Source: DATCDR01 sp036510575
Lineage (GTDB): Bacteria; Actinomycetota; Acidimicrobiia; Acidimicrobiales; Bog-793
Assembly (NCBI GenBank): GCA_036510575.1
Contig: DATCDR010000075.1
Span: 1-33,625, forward strand
Direction of reading: 5' to 3'
DNA length: 33,625 nt
The notes beneath the pieces are model-generated. The model made no database searches and was not told where the DNA came from. It saw nothing but the letters and a program-made list of their open reading frames with translations. This document shows, piece by piece, positions 24,922 through 32,490 of this stretch; the first letter of the stretch is position 1; every line of letters begins with the position of its first letter. The position numbers were made by a program, and so were the translations under genes.

Positions 24922-26031
24922 TCAGACCGCGATCGTTTTCGGTGGGGTGTAGGCCGTCTCCCTCACAGAGGCTCCCTCGTATCGAGTGGCGTGAGTCAGG
25001 TACGGGCCGACGTTGGCACTGGTTACGAATCCGAGGCCGGTGTCGGTGTCACATGGCTTCATCAGCCCAGCTGAGATCTGGTACAAGAACAGCTGGATCG
25101 TCGAGACGAAGCCCTGCAGGTAGGCCTGCTGGTCGATCGTGAAGATGAGGTTGCCTGCCTGCACACCTTGGAGAACAGGGGTGCCGACATCCCACGCCGA
25201 GCCGCCAACCTTGCCGTGCAGCTTGTTCTTCGAGATGCACTGTGCGACAGCGATTCCGTCACCGGAGTCGACGGCGTAGAAGAACTTGACGTCTTTGTGA
25301 CCCTGGTACCACGACTCGACAGCAGTGGTCTCCTGGGCCTGAAGTGCTCCTCCAGCAATCGTCGCGGTTTCGAGGCCTGCTGCCTTGAAGATCGGCGTCG
25401 CCCCATCGATACGCGGCTGGATGTTGCCACTACCAGGAGTTGCGATCACCATGCCGACGAGGCTGCCCTTTGGAACAGCCGCGACGATGCGCGCGGCAGC
25501 CGCAGCCCCAGCAGTCTGGTTGCTCTGGCCGATGTAGCAAAGGCGGTTGTTCCCCGCCTCGTCCGCGTTGTATGCGATAACCGGGATACCAGCCTCAAGC
25601 GCCTTGTTGACCGGAGAGTTGAAGGCCCCTGGGGCGATCAACGTCGTCGCGATACCGGCGACCTTGCCAGCCGTGGCGACGTTGATGGCGTTGACCATGT
25701 CCGAGACGACCGAGTTCGCCGAGCCAGTCCACTGTGGCTTCGGGATTCCGAGGATCGTTGCGGCGTCTGCGAGCCCGTACTGGGTTGCGGTGAAGAACGT
25801 GTTCGTCGTGACATGGTTGACGAACGTGAACTTGTAGTTCGGGTGGGTTGCAAACAGCGGGTGCGACTCGTCACGGTGCGTCTGTGCTGAGGCGCCGCGC
25901 TCGGTGAGCACGTCCATCAGTCCACCCATGAGGGGGACAGATGCTGCCGCGACTCCCGCGTTACGCAAGAAGCGGCGGCGCGAAACGTCGTACTGCTTCG
26001 GGTCTACCTCGTGTGCTTCGAACTTTCCCAT
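24922..26031 (-). CDS. Tat-exported sugar-binding protein of ABC transporter
   Basis: 369 residues from ATG 26029-26031 (GAGGGT just upstream); a longer frame to 26133 adds an unrelated extension. Residues 15-40 form a twin-arginine signal, VSRRRFLRNAGVAAASVPLM. The mature part is a type-I periplasmic binding protein (Peripla_BP_4, RbsB/XylF group): KFTFVNHVTTNTFF opening, MVNAINVATAGKVAGI, GIPVIAYNADE, YIGQSNQTAGAAAA, GSLVGMVIATPGS, VKFFYAVDSGDGIAVAQ and IDQQAYLQGFVS are in the canonical order. There is no lipobox cysteine at the signal end. Tat export implies folding in the cytoplasm and is unusual for this group, though known in Actinobacteria. First gene of the pentose array. Confidence 0.92.
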   Translation of the reverse strand: MGKFEAHEVDPKQYDVSRRRFLRNAGVAAASVPLMGGLMDVLTERGASAQTHRDESHPLFATHPNYKFTFVNHVTTNTFFTATQYGLADAATILGIPKPQWTGSANSVVSDMVNAINVATAGKVAGIATTLIAPGAFNSPVNKALEAGIPVIAYNADEAGNNRLCYIGQSNQTAGAAAAARIVAAVPKGSLVGMVIATPGSGNIQPRIDGATPIFKAAGLETATIAGGALQAQETTAVESWYQGHKDVKFFYAVDSGDGIAVAQCISKNKLHGKVGGSAWDVGTPVLQGVQAGNLIFTIDQQAYLQGFVSTIQLFLYQISAGLMKPCDTDTGLGFVTSANVGPYLTHATRYEGASVRETAYTPPKTIAV

Positions 26032-26523
26032 ACCCTCTGTCCCCTCTGTTGAGATTTCACAGCGCGCGTTCTGTAACGCGGCTTGAAAGTGAATGTATGC
26101 ACTTGCTCGCCCGCGGATGACTTCTGTTCGCACTCAGAGCATGTGCTCGATCGAGGGGGATCTCGACGCGCCCATGCTCCTTATCGCCCCAGCTTGCAGA
26201 CCTATCCCCCGTCGGCCTTCTCCCCAGCACATCGACGAACCTCAGCCCGTCGATGTCTGACGCCGAACGTTACACAGCGCCGGGTTATGTAGCAATCGTT
26301 TTGAAACTTTCGAAATCGCGGCGTGGTCGTCGTCAAGTTTGGCGACGACTCGTCCTCGGTCACACTCCCGCTGGAGCTCGTAGCGTGCCTGCGTAAAGAA
26401 CGGGCGTGGTCCCGAGTCCGGTGATCCAGAATGGGATCGGCACCTGCCCCGCCGGCCCACCTTCGACCAGAACATCATGGCGCGCTAGGCAGGGCAAAGA
26501 TCGCGTACGAGAGCGACCGACGC
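26032..26523. other. long leader/promoter region of the pentose array, about 490 bp
   Basis: No credible gene. It separates the leftward binding-protein gene from the end of the leftward PPOX gene. The AT-rich patch 26285-26320 is the likely promoter/operator (listed separately), giving the array a 5' untranslated leader of around 240 bases. I see no riboswitch fold by eye. Confidence 0.45.
26299..26318 (-). promoter_or_regulatory. putative pentose operator, GAAA-C-TTTC palindrome
   Basis: The plus strand reads TTTTGAAACTTTCGAAATCG. The core GAAA-C-TTTC (26303-26311) is a perfect inverted repeat with a one-base centre and overlaps a second palindrome, TTTCGAAA (26308-26315). From memory, CGAAA-N-TTTCG-type sites are reported upstream of Streptomyces xylanase genes. 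On the minus strand a TACATA -10-like hexamer follows at about 26284-26289, which would put the operator in the -35 region. It is the only such AT-rich palindrome I noticed upstream of the array. The regulator that would bind is not in the window. Confidence 0.5.
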
Positions 26524-27024
26524 TCAGGACGCACTTCGAGATGGCGACTCGAGCATCCCGTAGGCCCGGCTAGGAATCAGCCGAATCACCGCCCGGCGTT
26601 CGGCGACCATGGCGGCCCGGTAGACCGCCCAGTTCTCATGCTCTCCGGCCAGCACCCTATAAAGGTCGACCAGCTCGTCAACAGTCGCGTCGTCGGGCGA
26701 CGCCGCGACCGGCGTCAGCTCCACTTCGCCCTCGAGAACCGCGTACGCGAAGAAGTCGGCTCGCGTCACGTGCAGTGCCGCCCAGGGCCGTCTAGCCAGA
26801 TTGAGGTACTTTGCGCGATCTCCCGTCACCGAGACCCGTATCAGGCCATCTTCGGAGCAGTGCTGCAACACGTTCGACAGCTGCGGATGGCCGTTCGCAC
26901 GCATCGTGATCAACACCCCCTGACGTGTCGTTCGAGCAAATGCCACGGCGTCATCGAGTTCCACGAGTTGAGCAACGATTTCGCAGGGCGACATATTCCA
27001 CGAAGCCGACGTGGTGTCGGTCAC
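26524..27024 (-). CDS. PPOX-class, probably F420-dependent, oxidoreductase
   Basis: 166 residues from GTG 27022-27024, chosen because GAGGAG lies seven bases upstream; the longer frame adds an arginine-rich stretch. The split-barrel flavin fold is seen in VAFARTTRQGVLITMRANGH, PQLSNVLQHCSEDG, IRVSVTGDRAKYLNLARRP, WAALHVTRADFFAYAVLEGE and the final VIRLIPSRAYGM. The 'FARTTRQGVLIT' and 'RAKYLNL.R.P' pattern matches the Rv1155-like F420-dependent subgroup rather than FMN-type pyridoxamine oxidases. Such enzymes reduce diverse substrates with F420H2; the substrate is unknown. It is divergent from the small secreted protein gene across about 100 bp. Confidence 0.82.
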   Translation of the reverse strand: MTDTTSASWNMSPCEIVAQLVELDDAVAFARTTRQGVLITMRANGHPQLSNVLQHCSEDGLIRVSVTGDRAKYLNLARRPWAALHVTRADFFAYAVLEGEVELTPVAASPDDATVDELVDLYRVLAGEHENWAVYRAAMVAERRAVIRLIPSRAYGMLESPSRSAS

Positions 27025-27126
27025 GCCGTCACTCCTCGGGATGGAACGGCAGCGCCTACACTCCCGGCCAGACAATTCCCGTTCGGTGCAGTGCCACTGG
27101 ACCCAGCACGACCGGAGGAAGCAAGA

Positions 27127-27654
27127 GTGTTCGCCACGGCTAAATGGATTGCAGCGAGTGCATCGCTGTCACTGATCGGCACGCTCGCCGTGCTGCCTGC
27201 GGCGCAAGCGGCCCCGGCTTTGCCGCTCAAAGGCTCGACTGCGTCATTTTTCCTCACCGGCATCGCGATTAACGGCGTCAGCTTCATGACCGGCACGAAG
27301 ATCACGGAGAAGTCCGAGAACGCCTGTTACGAAATGCTCGGCGGAGCGGGTACCCCGAACAGCGTGACAGCCGTCGCAATCTTCGACGCTGAGGGTGTGC
27401 CCGCCACTGCCGCCGCAACAGTCAAGCTCGTGACGCCGTTCCAGACCGTGACGGGATCGGGCAAGTTCTCGAAGGTGATCTTTCGCGCCACGCACCTGTG
27501 GGGTGGAGTCGTCCCTGCTGGCAACTACTACCGGTTCGCGAACATGCAAGGTGGCTCAGTCGAGACCGTCGACGGAAGGTACGTGGTCAGTGCAACGGCA
27601 ACCTTTGCCGGCCACAAGCTGAGCGCGCACGGCTCCGTAGTCGTCGACTGCTGA
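27127..27654 (+). CDS. small secreted protein of unknown function
   Basis: 175 residues from GTG 27127-27129, fixed by GGAGGAA six bases upstream. It starts with a Sec signal (VFATAKWIAASASLSLIGTL, cleaved near AQAAPA). The mature ~145 residues are beta-strand rich (AVAIFDAEGVPA, VKLVTPFQTVTGSGKF, YYRFANMQGGSVETVDG) and contain two cysteines, one in SENACYEM and one as the last residue, which could form a disulphide. No family recognised and no catalytic motif seen. Likely extracellular. It stands alone, upstream of the ClC remnant. Confidence 0.75.
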   Translation: MFATAKWIAASASLSLIGTLAVLPAAQAAPALPLKGSTASFFLTGIAINGVSFMTGTKITEKSENACYEMLGGAGTPNSVTAVAIFDAEGVPATAAATVKLVTPFQTVTGSGKFSKVIFRATHLWGGVVPAGNYYRFANMQGGSVETVDGRYVVSATATFAGHKLSAHGSVVVDC

Positions 27655-27937
27655 CCACGAGGCTCGCAATCGGCTGCAGCGCCCTCGCCTAGAGGTGCTC
27701 GGATTCGACAGTGTCGCGCATGGCCGATACCGCACGTCGAGGCGATTAAACGATTTGGCATGATGTCGGAATGGCTTCGCAACCGCATCGCACCTGGCAC
27801 CGCTGGCAGGTCCCGGGCCACCAATGACGGGCCGCGAGCGATGGTGCGGCGGGAGGAATCGGCCTGAGCGACCAAGCGAGCGACTACGGGATCCACAACC
27901 GCTTATCAAGCGGCGGATCGCGTCGGGTCGGGGCGCG

Positions 27938-28380
27938 ATGGAACAACCAAACGCCACGGGCGACGGTGACTCGTCGCTCACGCCCGTCTTTTGGATGATG
28001 GTGGCGCTAACCGGTGTCGCGACCGGACTGTTTGGTGACTTCTTGATGTGGATCCTCTTTGGGATTCTCGCCCGTTCGAGACCCCTGCTCCAAGCGGGGC
28101 AGGGGTCGCCGCGGTCTACAACGTGCCACTCGGCGGTGCGCTGTTCAGGCCTGGATTGCCGGTTGGCGCATTCGCCATGGTTGGTGCCGCCGCCATGATC
28201 GGCGCCTCGATGCACGCCCCCCGCACGGCCCTCGCGCTCGTTCTTGAGCTGACCCACAGCGGATTCCCGCTGATGGTCCCGCTCAACGCCGCGACGCTGA
28301 CGGCGACCGCAGTCGCGCGCCACGTGGATGGCTACTCCATCTACTCCGCCCGACTCTCAGCTGCACCATCGAGCGCCTGA
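27938..28380 (+). pseudogene. remnant of ClC-type chloride channel/transporter
   Basis: The first frame (from ATG 27938) gives DSSLTPVFWMMVALTGVATG and LFGDFLMWILF, the first helix of actinobacterial ClC proteins. Near 28070 homology jumps to another frame, GAGVAAVYNVPLGGALF, the conserved mid-protein ClC motif. It then moves straight to PVGAFAMVGAAAMIGA, APRTALALVLELTHSGF, MVPLNAATLTATAVAR and DGYSIYSARL, the C-terminal end of the family. Intact homologues are about 420-450 residues; roughly 130 remain. At least two internal deletions and one frameshift are therefore needed, removing most of the helices and the selectivity segments. No function is expected. The 283 bp between 27655 and 27937 contain nothing I can identify. 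Confidence 0.88.
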
Positions 28381-28430
28381 GCGCGGGCATCGACGAGACG
28401 ACTATGGAAAGAGCCGAGGAGCACAACGTG

Positions 28431-28937
28431 ATGATCCGTCAAGCGACAGCGGCGGACTTCGACGCGTGGGTGGATCTCTATATCGCCGTCGCCGACGAAG
28501 GCAGGTGGATCGGCGCGGAGTCTCCCGTCGACCGGGAGTCGCGCCGCCTCGTTTTCGAGCGGTACCAGAACTCGAACGCGGGGGTGATCCTGATCGCGGA
28601 GATCGCCGGCCAACTCCGTGGCAATCTCAGCCTCGAGCTCAGCCACGGCATCACGGAGCTTGGCATGATCGTTGAGCAGGGATGGCGCGGCCAAGGCATC
28701 GGGACACAACTGCTCGAAGCGGGGATCTCCTGGGGGAGCGAACATGGAGCGCACAAGGTGACGCTCACCGTTTGGCCGCACAACCGATCAGCGATCGCCC
28801 TCTATCGCAAATTCGGATTCGTCGAAGAAGGGCTGCTCCGACGCCACTATCGGCGCCGGAGCGGGGCGCTCTGGGATGCGATCGCGATGGGGCTCGTGCT
28901 CGACCTTGAATCCCCCGGCGCGCCGGATGACCTTTAG
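28431..28937 (+). CDS. GNAT-family N-acetyltransferase
   Basis: 168 residues. ATG 28431 (with GTG 28428 adjacent) is preceded at nine (or six) bases by GAGGAG, and MIRQATAADFDAWVDLY is where GNAT proteins normally begin; an ATG at 28404 is possible but poorly supported. The acetyl-CoA loop is LGMIVEQGWRGQGIGTQLLE (motif A, Q/RxxGxG/A). This is followed by VTLTVWPHNRSAIALYRKFGF (motif B, alpha4 with the usual N-R-A-Y-x-x-GF) and a basic RRHYRRRSGALWDAIAMGL end. It resembles the RimI/RimJ-like broad class; the acceptor is unknown. It converges on the FAA-hydrolase gene. Confidence 0.9.
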   Translation: MIRQATAADFDAWVDLYIAVADEGRWIGAESPVDRESRRLVFERYQNSNAGVILIAEIAGQLRGNLSLELSHGITELGMIVEQGWRGQGIGTQLLEAGISWGSEHGAHKVTLTVWPHNRSAIALYRKFGFVEEGLLRRHYRRRSGALWDAIAMGLVLDLESPGAPDDL

Positions 28938-29040
28938 AGCTCGAGGAGCCGTCTCCACACCTTCGAGGTGGCAGCTTCGATTCGGCCTTCGCGACCGGGG
29001 GCCTGCGCCACTAGCGACCAGCGGTCCAGCCGGTGCCAGT

Positions 29041-29060
29041 TGCGAGAGACCTCCCTCGCA
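29041..29060 (-). terminator. possible hairpin terminator of the FAA-hydrolase gene
   Basis: A six-bp perfect stem (TGCGAG/CTCGCA, eight-base loop) begins four bases after the stop codon of the leftward FAA-hydrolase gene, in the convergent gap with the GNAT gene. There is no T-tract. Confidence 0.35.
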
Positions 29061-29064
29061 GTTC

Positions 29065-29994
29065 CTACTGGGCGTACTTCCCCGTCAGCTGCGGAGCGGT
29101 TGGCCCCTCGAACCCACCCTCGTGCTGTTGCAAGCGAGTCCGGCGCTCCCAGGTCCGCTTCAAGTCGTCGCGGACGGTGATGTGGAGCCGACTCATGCCT
29201 TCGACCTCGAGCTCCACATGGTCCCCGTCCATGAATGGGTTCAGTCCGCGGTGATTGGTGCCGGTGGCGAGCAGGTCGCCCGGCTCGAGCGTGTGCACGG
29301 AGGAGACGAACTCAATGCAGCGCGGGATCTTGTGCGCCATGTCGTCGGAGTTGAAGTCCTGCATCAAGACGCCGTTGTTCCAGAGTCGGATCGAAAGGTT
29401 CTGCGGGTCGGCTACTTCGTCGGCCGTCACGATGAATGGCCCGATCGGACAGAATGTATCCCTCGACTTCATCTGGTAGAAGCCGTTCGAGGCAGGCGGC
29501 AAACCTCGGGCAGAGCCGTCGATGAAGTTCGTGTAGCCGAAGATGTAGCTCATCGCCTCGGCTTCGGGCACGTTCGTGCCGCGCTTGCCGATGATGAGCC
29601 CCAGCTCGGCCTCACCCTCGAAGATCGTTGCGGGCACATCAGGGAGCAGCATCGAGTCGCCGTCGCCGATGACCGCGTTCGGAGACTTGTGGAAGGCGTT
29701 AATCGGTGGCTTCTCCGACAGCGTGCCGTTCTCCATGTAGTTCACGGCCATGCAGTCGATGTTGTTCGGACGGGGAAGTGGCGGCCGGATCCGGACGGAG
29801 CTGAGCGGCACACCGTCGCCGTCCGCCGCTGCCCTGGTCAGTATCTCCTGGTACTCCGACCAGTTCTCGATGACGCCTCGGATCACGTCTTGTGGATGCG
29901 TCCGGGCGATGTCAGCGACCGCCGAGCTCACGTCCACGACGGTGTCGTCCTTGGCTACGCCGAACTTGAAGTCATCAAAAAAAAGTAGTCTCAC
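29065..29994 (-). CDS. fumarylacetoacetate hydrolase-family protein
   Basis: 309 residues from GTG 29992-29994. The FAH catalytic domain shows PRPNNIDCMAVNYMENG, EGEAELGLIIGKRG (two acidic metal ligands), GYTNFIDGSARG (third acidic ligand), RDTFCPIGPFIV, SIRLWNNGVLMQD and the closing EPGDLLATGTNHRG. Family members are hydrolases, decarboxylases or hydratases of beta-diketo or 2-keto acids in aromatic or sugar-acid breakdown; which applies here is not clear. The start region is odd: codons 3-6 are CTACTTTTTTTTGAT, with an eight-T run that is striking in this GC-rich DNA. No neighbour indicates a pathway. Confidence 0.88.
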   Translation of the reverse strand: MRLLFFDDFKFGVAKDDTVVDVSSAVADIARTHPQDVIRGVIENWSEYQEILTRAAADGDGVPLSSVRIRPPLPRPNNIDCMAVNYMENGTLSEKPPINAFHKSPNAVIGDGDSMLLPDVPATIFEGEAELGLIIGKRGTNVPEAEAMSYIFGYTNFIDGSARGLPPASNGFYQMKSRDTFCPIGPFIVTADEVADPQNLSIRLWNNGVLMQDFNSDDMAHKIPRCIEFVSSVHTLEPGDLLATGTNHRGLNPFMDGDHVELEVEGMSRLHITVRDDLKRTWERRTRLQQHEGGFEGPTAPQLTGKYAQ

Positions 29995-30153
29995 GGTCTC
30001 ACGCCCCTTTAGTCACGGCGACGATACATCGGCCGACGCCACCGCGGCACCGAGCAACGAGCATCGCCCTTCGGACCTGATCGGAGCACCGACGCGATGG
30101 ACAACGCGATCGCTGCGGGGCACGCGCCGACGAGTCGTGGATATCATCACCTG

Positions 30154-30366
30154 ATGAGTGAAACCGGACCAGCTGCCGCCAAGACCTGGCGCTATCGCTT
30201 CTCGCGACCTGATGGCGAGGAGATCGAGGTCGGTGAGTTCGTCAGCGACGAGGCCGCAGAGATCCGTGCCCGCTCGATCTCTAAGGCCCAAGAGGTGCCG
30301 ATAGTGATTGGGCGCCACGACCACGTCGACTGGGAGTACGTAACCGAAGTCGACGAGCGCCCCTAG
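30154..30366 (+). CDS. small hypothetical protein
   Basis: 70 residues if started at ATG 30154 (MSETGPAAAKTWRYRFSRPD); a longer start at 30097 gives 89 with a non-conserved front. The sequence is charged and strand-helix patterned: RYRFSRPDGEEIEVGEFVSD, a helix (EAAEIRARSISKAQE), then PIVIGRHDHVDWEYVTEVDE. It has the look of a compact one-domain protein. No family recognised, no cysteines, no signal, and no strong ribosome binding site. It is coding by composition but unproven. Confidence 0.55.
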   Translation: MSETGPAAAKTWRYRFSRPDGEEIEVGEFVSDEAAEIRARSISKAQEVPIVIGRHDHVDWEYVTEVDERP

Positions 30367-30473
30367 GGAGAATGGTCAGCAGGCCCTGATTGCCCGCGGT
30401 CTCGGCGAGGGTCGCGCGGCCTTGGGCTCGGCGACAGCGCAGCGCCGCCGTGCTTGGTTGCGGTGTTGTCGAA

Positions 30474-31487
30474 TCAGTCAACGAGCTCTCCGAGCACGAC
30501 GTCGAGCGAGAGCCGTTTGCCATCCCGCAACACCTCTAGAACCACCTGCTGATCGATCCGCGACTCGACCATCAGCCCCTGGAGACCGGCAAGATCCGTC
30601 GTAACTAGGTCACCGAGGGAGAGAATCCGGTCGCCTGGCTGCACCCCCGCGATCCCAGCCGGGCTTCCAGACGTCACCGAGGCCACGGTGATCGCCCTCG
30701 ATTGGCCCAAACTCCGCACCAGCGGCGCCGGCAACGGCCGGCTCGCTCCGCCGACACCGAGGAAGGCGCGCCGGACGCGCCCGGTCGACATCAGCGAGCC
30801 GATGATCTGGCGAGTGACACCGTTCACCGGCACTGCGAGCCCCAGACCCTGTCCGATGCTAGGACCTACCACCGCGGTGTTGACACCGACGACCTCTGCG
30901 GCCGTGTTGGCGAGTGCGCCGCCGGAGTTGCCCGGGTGCAGCGCCGCGTCGGTCTGGATGACGTTGTCGATCATCCTCGCGCGGGCTCCGCGGCTTGTCG
31001 GCAGTGAACGCCCGAGGGCGCTGATCACGCCGGCGCTGAGCGAGCCGCTGTAGCCGAGCGGGCTGCCAACGGCGACTACGAGCTGGCCGACGCGAAGTCT
31101 CGCGGCATCGCCAAGCACAGCCGGAGTGAGGTCGGTCGCCTCGCATCGGACAACGGCGAGATCCGAGTGGCGGTCAACTCCGATCACCTCGGCACGGACT
31201 TCCTCGCCGGTCGCGATCTCGACCGTCAACGCGTGCGCCCCGTCAACTACGTGGGCCGAGGTGAGCAAGAACCCGTCTGGAGTCAACGAGATCGCCGACC
31301 CGCCGCCGGCGCGTCGTCCCCCGCGGTCGCCGCCGATCTCGACGCGGATGCTCACGACCGAGGGAAGCAGCCGACTCGCGACGTTGACGACGGCGGCCGA
31401 ATAGGCGTCGAGAGCCGCCTCGTCTGGGCTGGGCTCATCTGTCGTTGACGACGCAGACGCGCCGTCGGGCTGTAGATCCAGGGTCAC
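30474..31487 (-). CDS. S1C (HtrA/Deg-like) serine protease with PDZ domain, no export signal
   Basis: 337 residues, trypsin-like fold plus one C-terminal PDZ domain. The complete triad is visible: His79 (LLTSAHVVDGA), Asp109 (DRHSDLAVV) and Ser188 (LHPGNSGGAL), with the oxyanion and substrate strands GLGLAVPVNGV. The PDZ domain (about 240-335) has SPAGIAGVQPGDRILSLGD. HtrA/Deg proteases normally carry a signal peptide or membrane anchor; here the first 40 residues are acidic and polar (SSTTDEPSPDEAALDAY), so the enzyme should be cytoplasmic. The GTG start overlaps the stop of the upstream paralogue by one base (TAGTG), so the two are translationally coupled. Confidence 0.92.
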   Translation of the reverse strand: MTLDLQPDGASASSTTDEPSPDEAALDAYSAAVVNVASRLLPSVVSIRVEIGGDRGGRRAGGGSAISLTPDGFLLTSAHVVDGAHALTVEIATGEEVRAEVIGVDRHSDLAVVRCEATDLTPAVLGDAARLRVGQLVVAVGSPLGYSGSLSAGVISALGRSLPTSRGARARMIDNVIQTDAALHPGNSGGALANTAAEVVGVNTAVVGPSIGQGLGLAVPVNGVTRQIIGSLMSTGRVRRAFLGVGGASRPLPAPLVRSLGQSRAITVASVTSGSPAGIAGVQPGDRILSLGDLVTTDLAGLQGLMVESRIDQQVVLEVLRDGKRLSLDVVLGELVD

Positions 31488-32389
31488 TACGCTTCGCCTA
31501 CAGATGCTTCAGTCGCGTCGAAGTCGACCAGCACGTCGATCTCGTCAGTTCCTCGAAGAATGCGCAGGCTAAGCGAGCTGCCTGCGTCGGCGAGGACCTG
31601 CTGGAGGTCGTCCACGGTCGTTATTGCGACGTCACCTGCCCGTAGGATCTGGTCGCCACGCCGAAGCCCTGCCCTGGCGGCCGGTCCACTCTCGTCGAGG
31701 GCGCGGATGAGCGGCGCCTCGACGGGCGGGAGTCCGACGGCGACCCGCATGCGGCGAGCGGCCGCTGGCGGCACGACTGCTATGCCGAGACTCCGTCTCG
31801 TCGCGACCTCGCCTGCGGCGGCTCGCTCGACGAACCTGCGAAAGTCCTGGCCGGTTGGGAGCGCCAAGTAGAAGCCCGAGTCGACGCGATGCGTGTTGAT
31901 CCCGACGAGCCGACCACCTGCGTCGACAATCGGGCCACCCGAAGAACCTCGGGGCAGCGGCGCCGTGTGCTCGACACCACCGGTGATTCGGCTCCCACGA
32001 GGACCCCGAAAGGCGCGGTCCACTGACGACACGGTTCCGGTCGTAACTCGGAGCGAACGCCCACCCGGGCGAGAGAGTGCGAATACAACGTCCCCGAGCT
32101 GGACGTCAGCCTCGGCCTCCTCGAACACTGGACTGCCCGCTGTGTCGACGCGCAAGAGCGCAAGGTCGCCGTCGATATCCGCACCCGCAAGGGACGCTTC
32201 GACCTGCCGTCCGTCACCAAAGGTGACCACCGCTTCTTCGCCACCGAGATTGTGCGTGTTGGTGATGACGAGACCGTCAGCGACCACAACGCCGCACCCA
32301 CGGTTGTTGATTCCGACGACAGAGGGTCCGACTCGCTCGGCGAGACCCCGGATGGTTTCTGGTAGTTCTTGGTGATCGATAGGCGACAT
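31487..32389 (-). CDS. second S1C (HtrA-like) serine protease with PDZ domain, no export signal
   Basis: 300 residues, a divergent paralogue of the downstream gene. The fold opens at residue 8 (ELPETIRGLAERVGPSVVGI), with no leader at all. The triad is kept: His46 (VITNTHNL), Asp75 (DIDGDLALL), Ser150 (PLPRGSSGGPIVD, replacing the usual GNSGG by GSSGG). A PDZ domain follows, from about 205 (LGIAVVPPAAARRMR...GPAARAGLRRGDQILRAGD). AAGGAAGG lies eight bases before ATG 32387-32389, so it is well expressed in principle. It is the first gene of the pair and diverges from the HxlR regulator across about 100 bp carrying a palindromic operator. Likely a cytoplasmic quality-control or regulatory protease pair; the target is unknown. 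Confidence 0.9.
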   Translation of the reverse strand: MSPIDHQELPETIRGLAERVGPSVVGINNRGCGVVVADGLVITNTHNLGGEEAVVTFGDGRQVEASLAGADIDGDLALLRVDTAGSPVFEEAEADVQLGDVVFALSRPGGRSLRVTTGTVSSVDRAFRGPRGSRITGGVEHTAPLPRGSSGGPIVDAGGRLVGINTHRVDSGFYLALPTGQDFRRFVERAAAGEVATRRSLGIAVVPPAAARRMRVAVGLPPVEAPLIRALDESGPAARAGLRRGDQILRAGDVAITTVDDLQQVLADAGSSLSLRILRGTDEIDVLVDFDATEASVGEA

Positions 32390-32405
32390 GTGAGAGGTCC
32401 TTCCT

Positions 32406-32430
32406 TGTCACTTGCAATATGAAAGTGACA
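32406..32430. promoter_or_regulatory. palindromic operator between protease pair and HxlR gene
   Basis: TGTCACTT (32406-32413) and AAGTGACA (32423-32430) form a perfect 8-bp inverted repeat with a nine-base AT-rich centre. It is 17 bp from the protease start and about 60 bp from the HxlR start. Its right arm contains GTGACA, a -35-like hexamer. HxlR dimers bind inverted repeats of this kind, so it probably serves autoregulation and control of the protease genes. Confidence 0.7.
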
Positions 32431-32454
32431 TTGAGACTAACCTCGCCCTATGAA
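32425..32454 (+). promoter_or_regulatory. candidate promoter of the HxlR gene
   Basis: GTGACA (32425-32430, 5/6 match to TTGACA) and TATGAA (32449-32454) are separated by 18 bp and lie about 35 bp before ATG 32491. The -35 element is inside the palindromic operator, which would let a bound repressor block the polymerase. Confidence 0.5.
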
Positions 32455-32490
32455 CTTCGGGTCAGGAACGTCGGCGATGGGAAAGACCAG

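Noticed and set aside
26431..27126. Extension of the small secreted protein upstream of GTG 27127
   Set aside because: It overlaps the whole opposite-strand PPOX gene, while a perfect GGAGGAA ribosome binding site and signal peptide fix the start at 27127.
27556..28323. 255-residue leftward open frame across the ClC remnant
   Set aside because: Arg/Gly-rich composition with no family pattern; the plus strand carries recognisable ClC segments.
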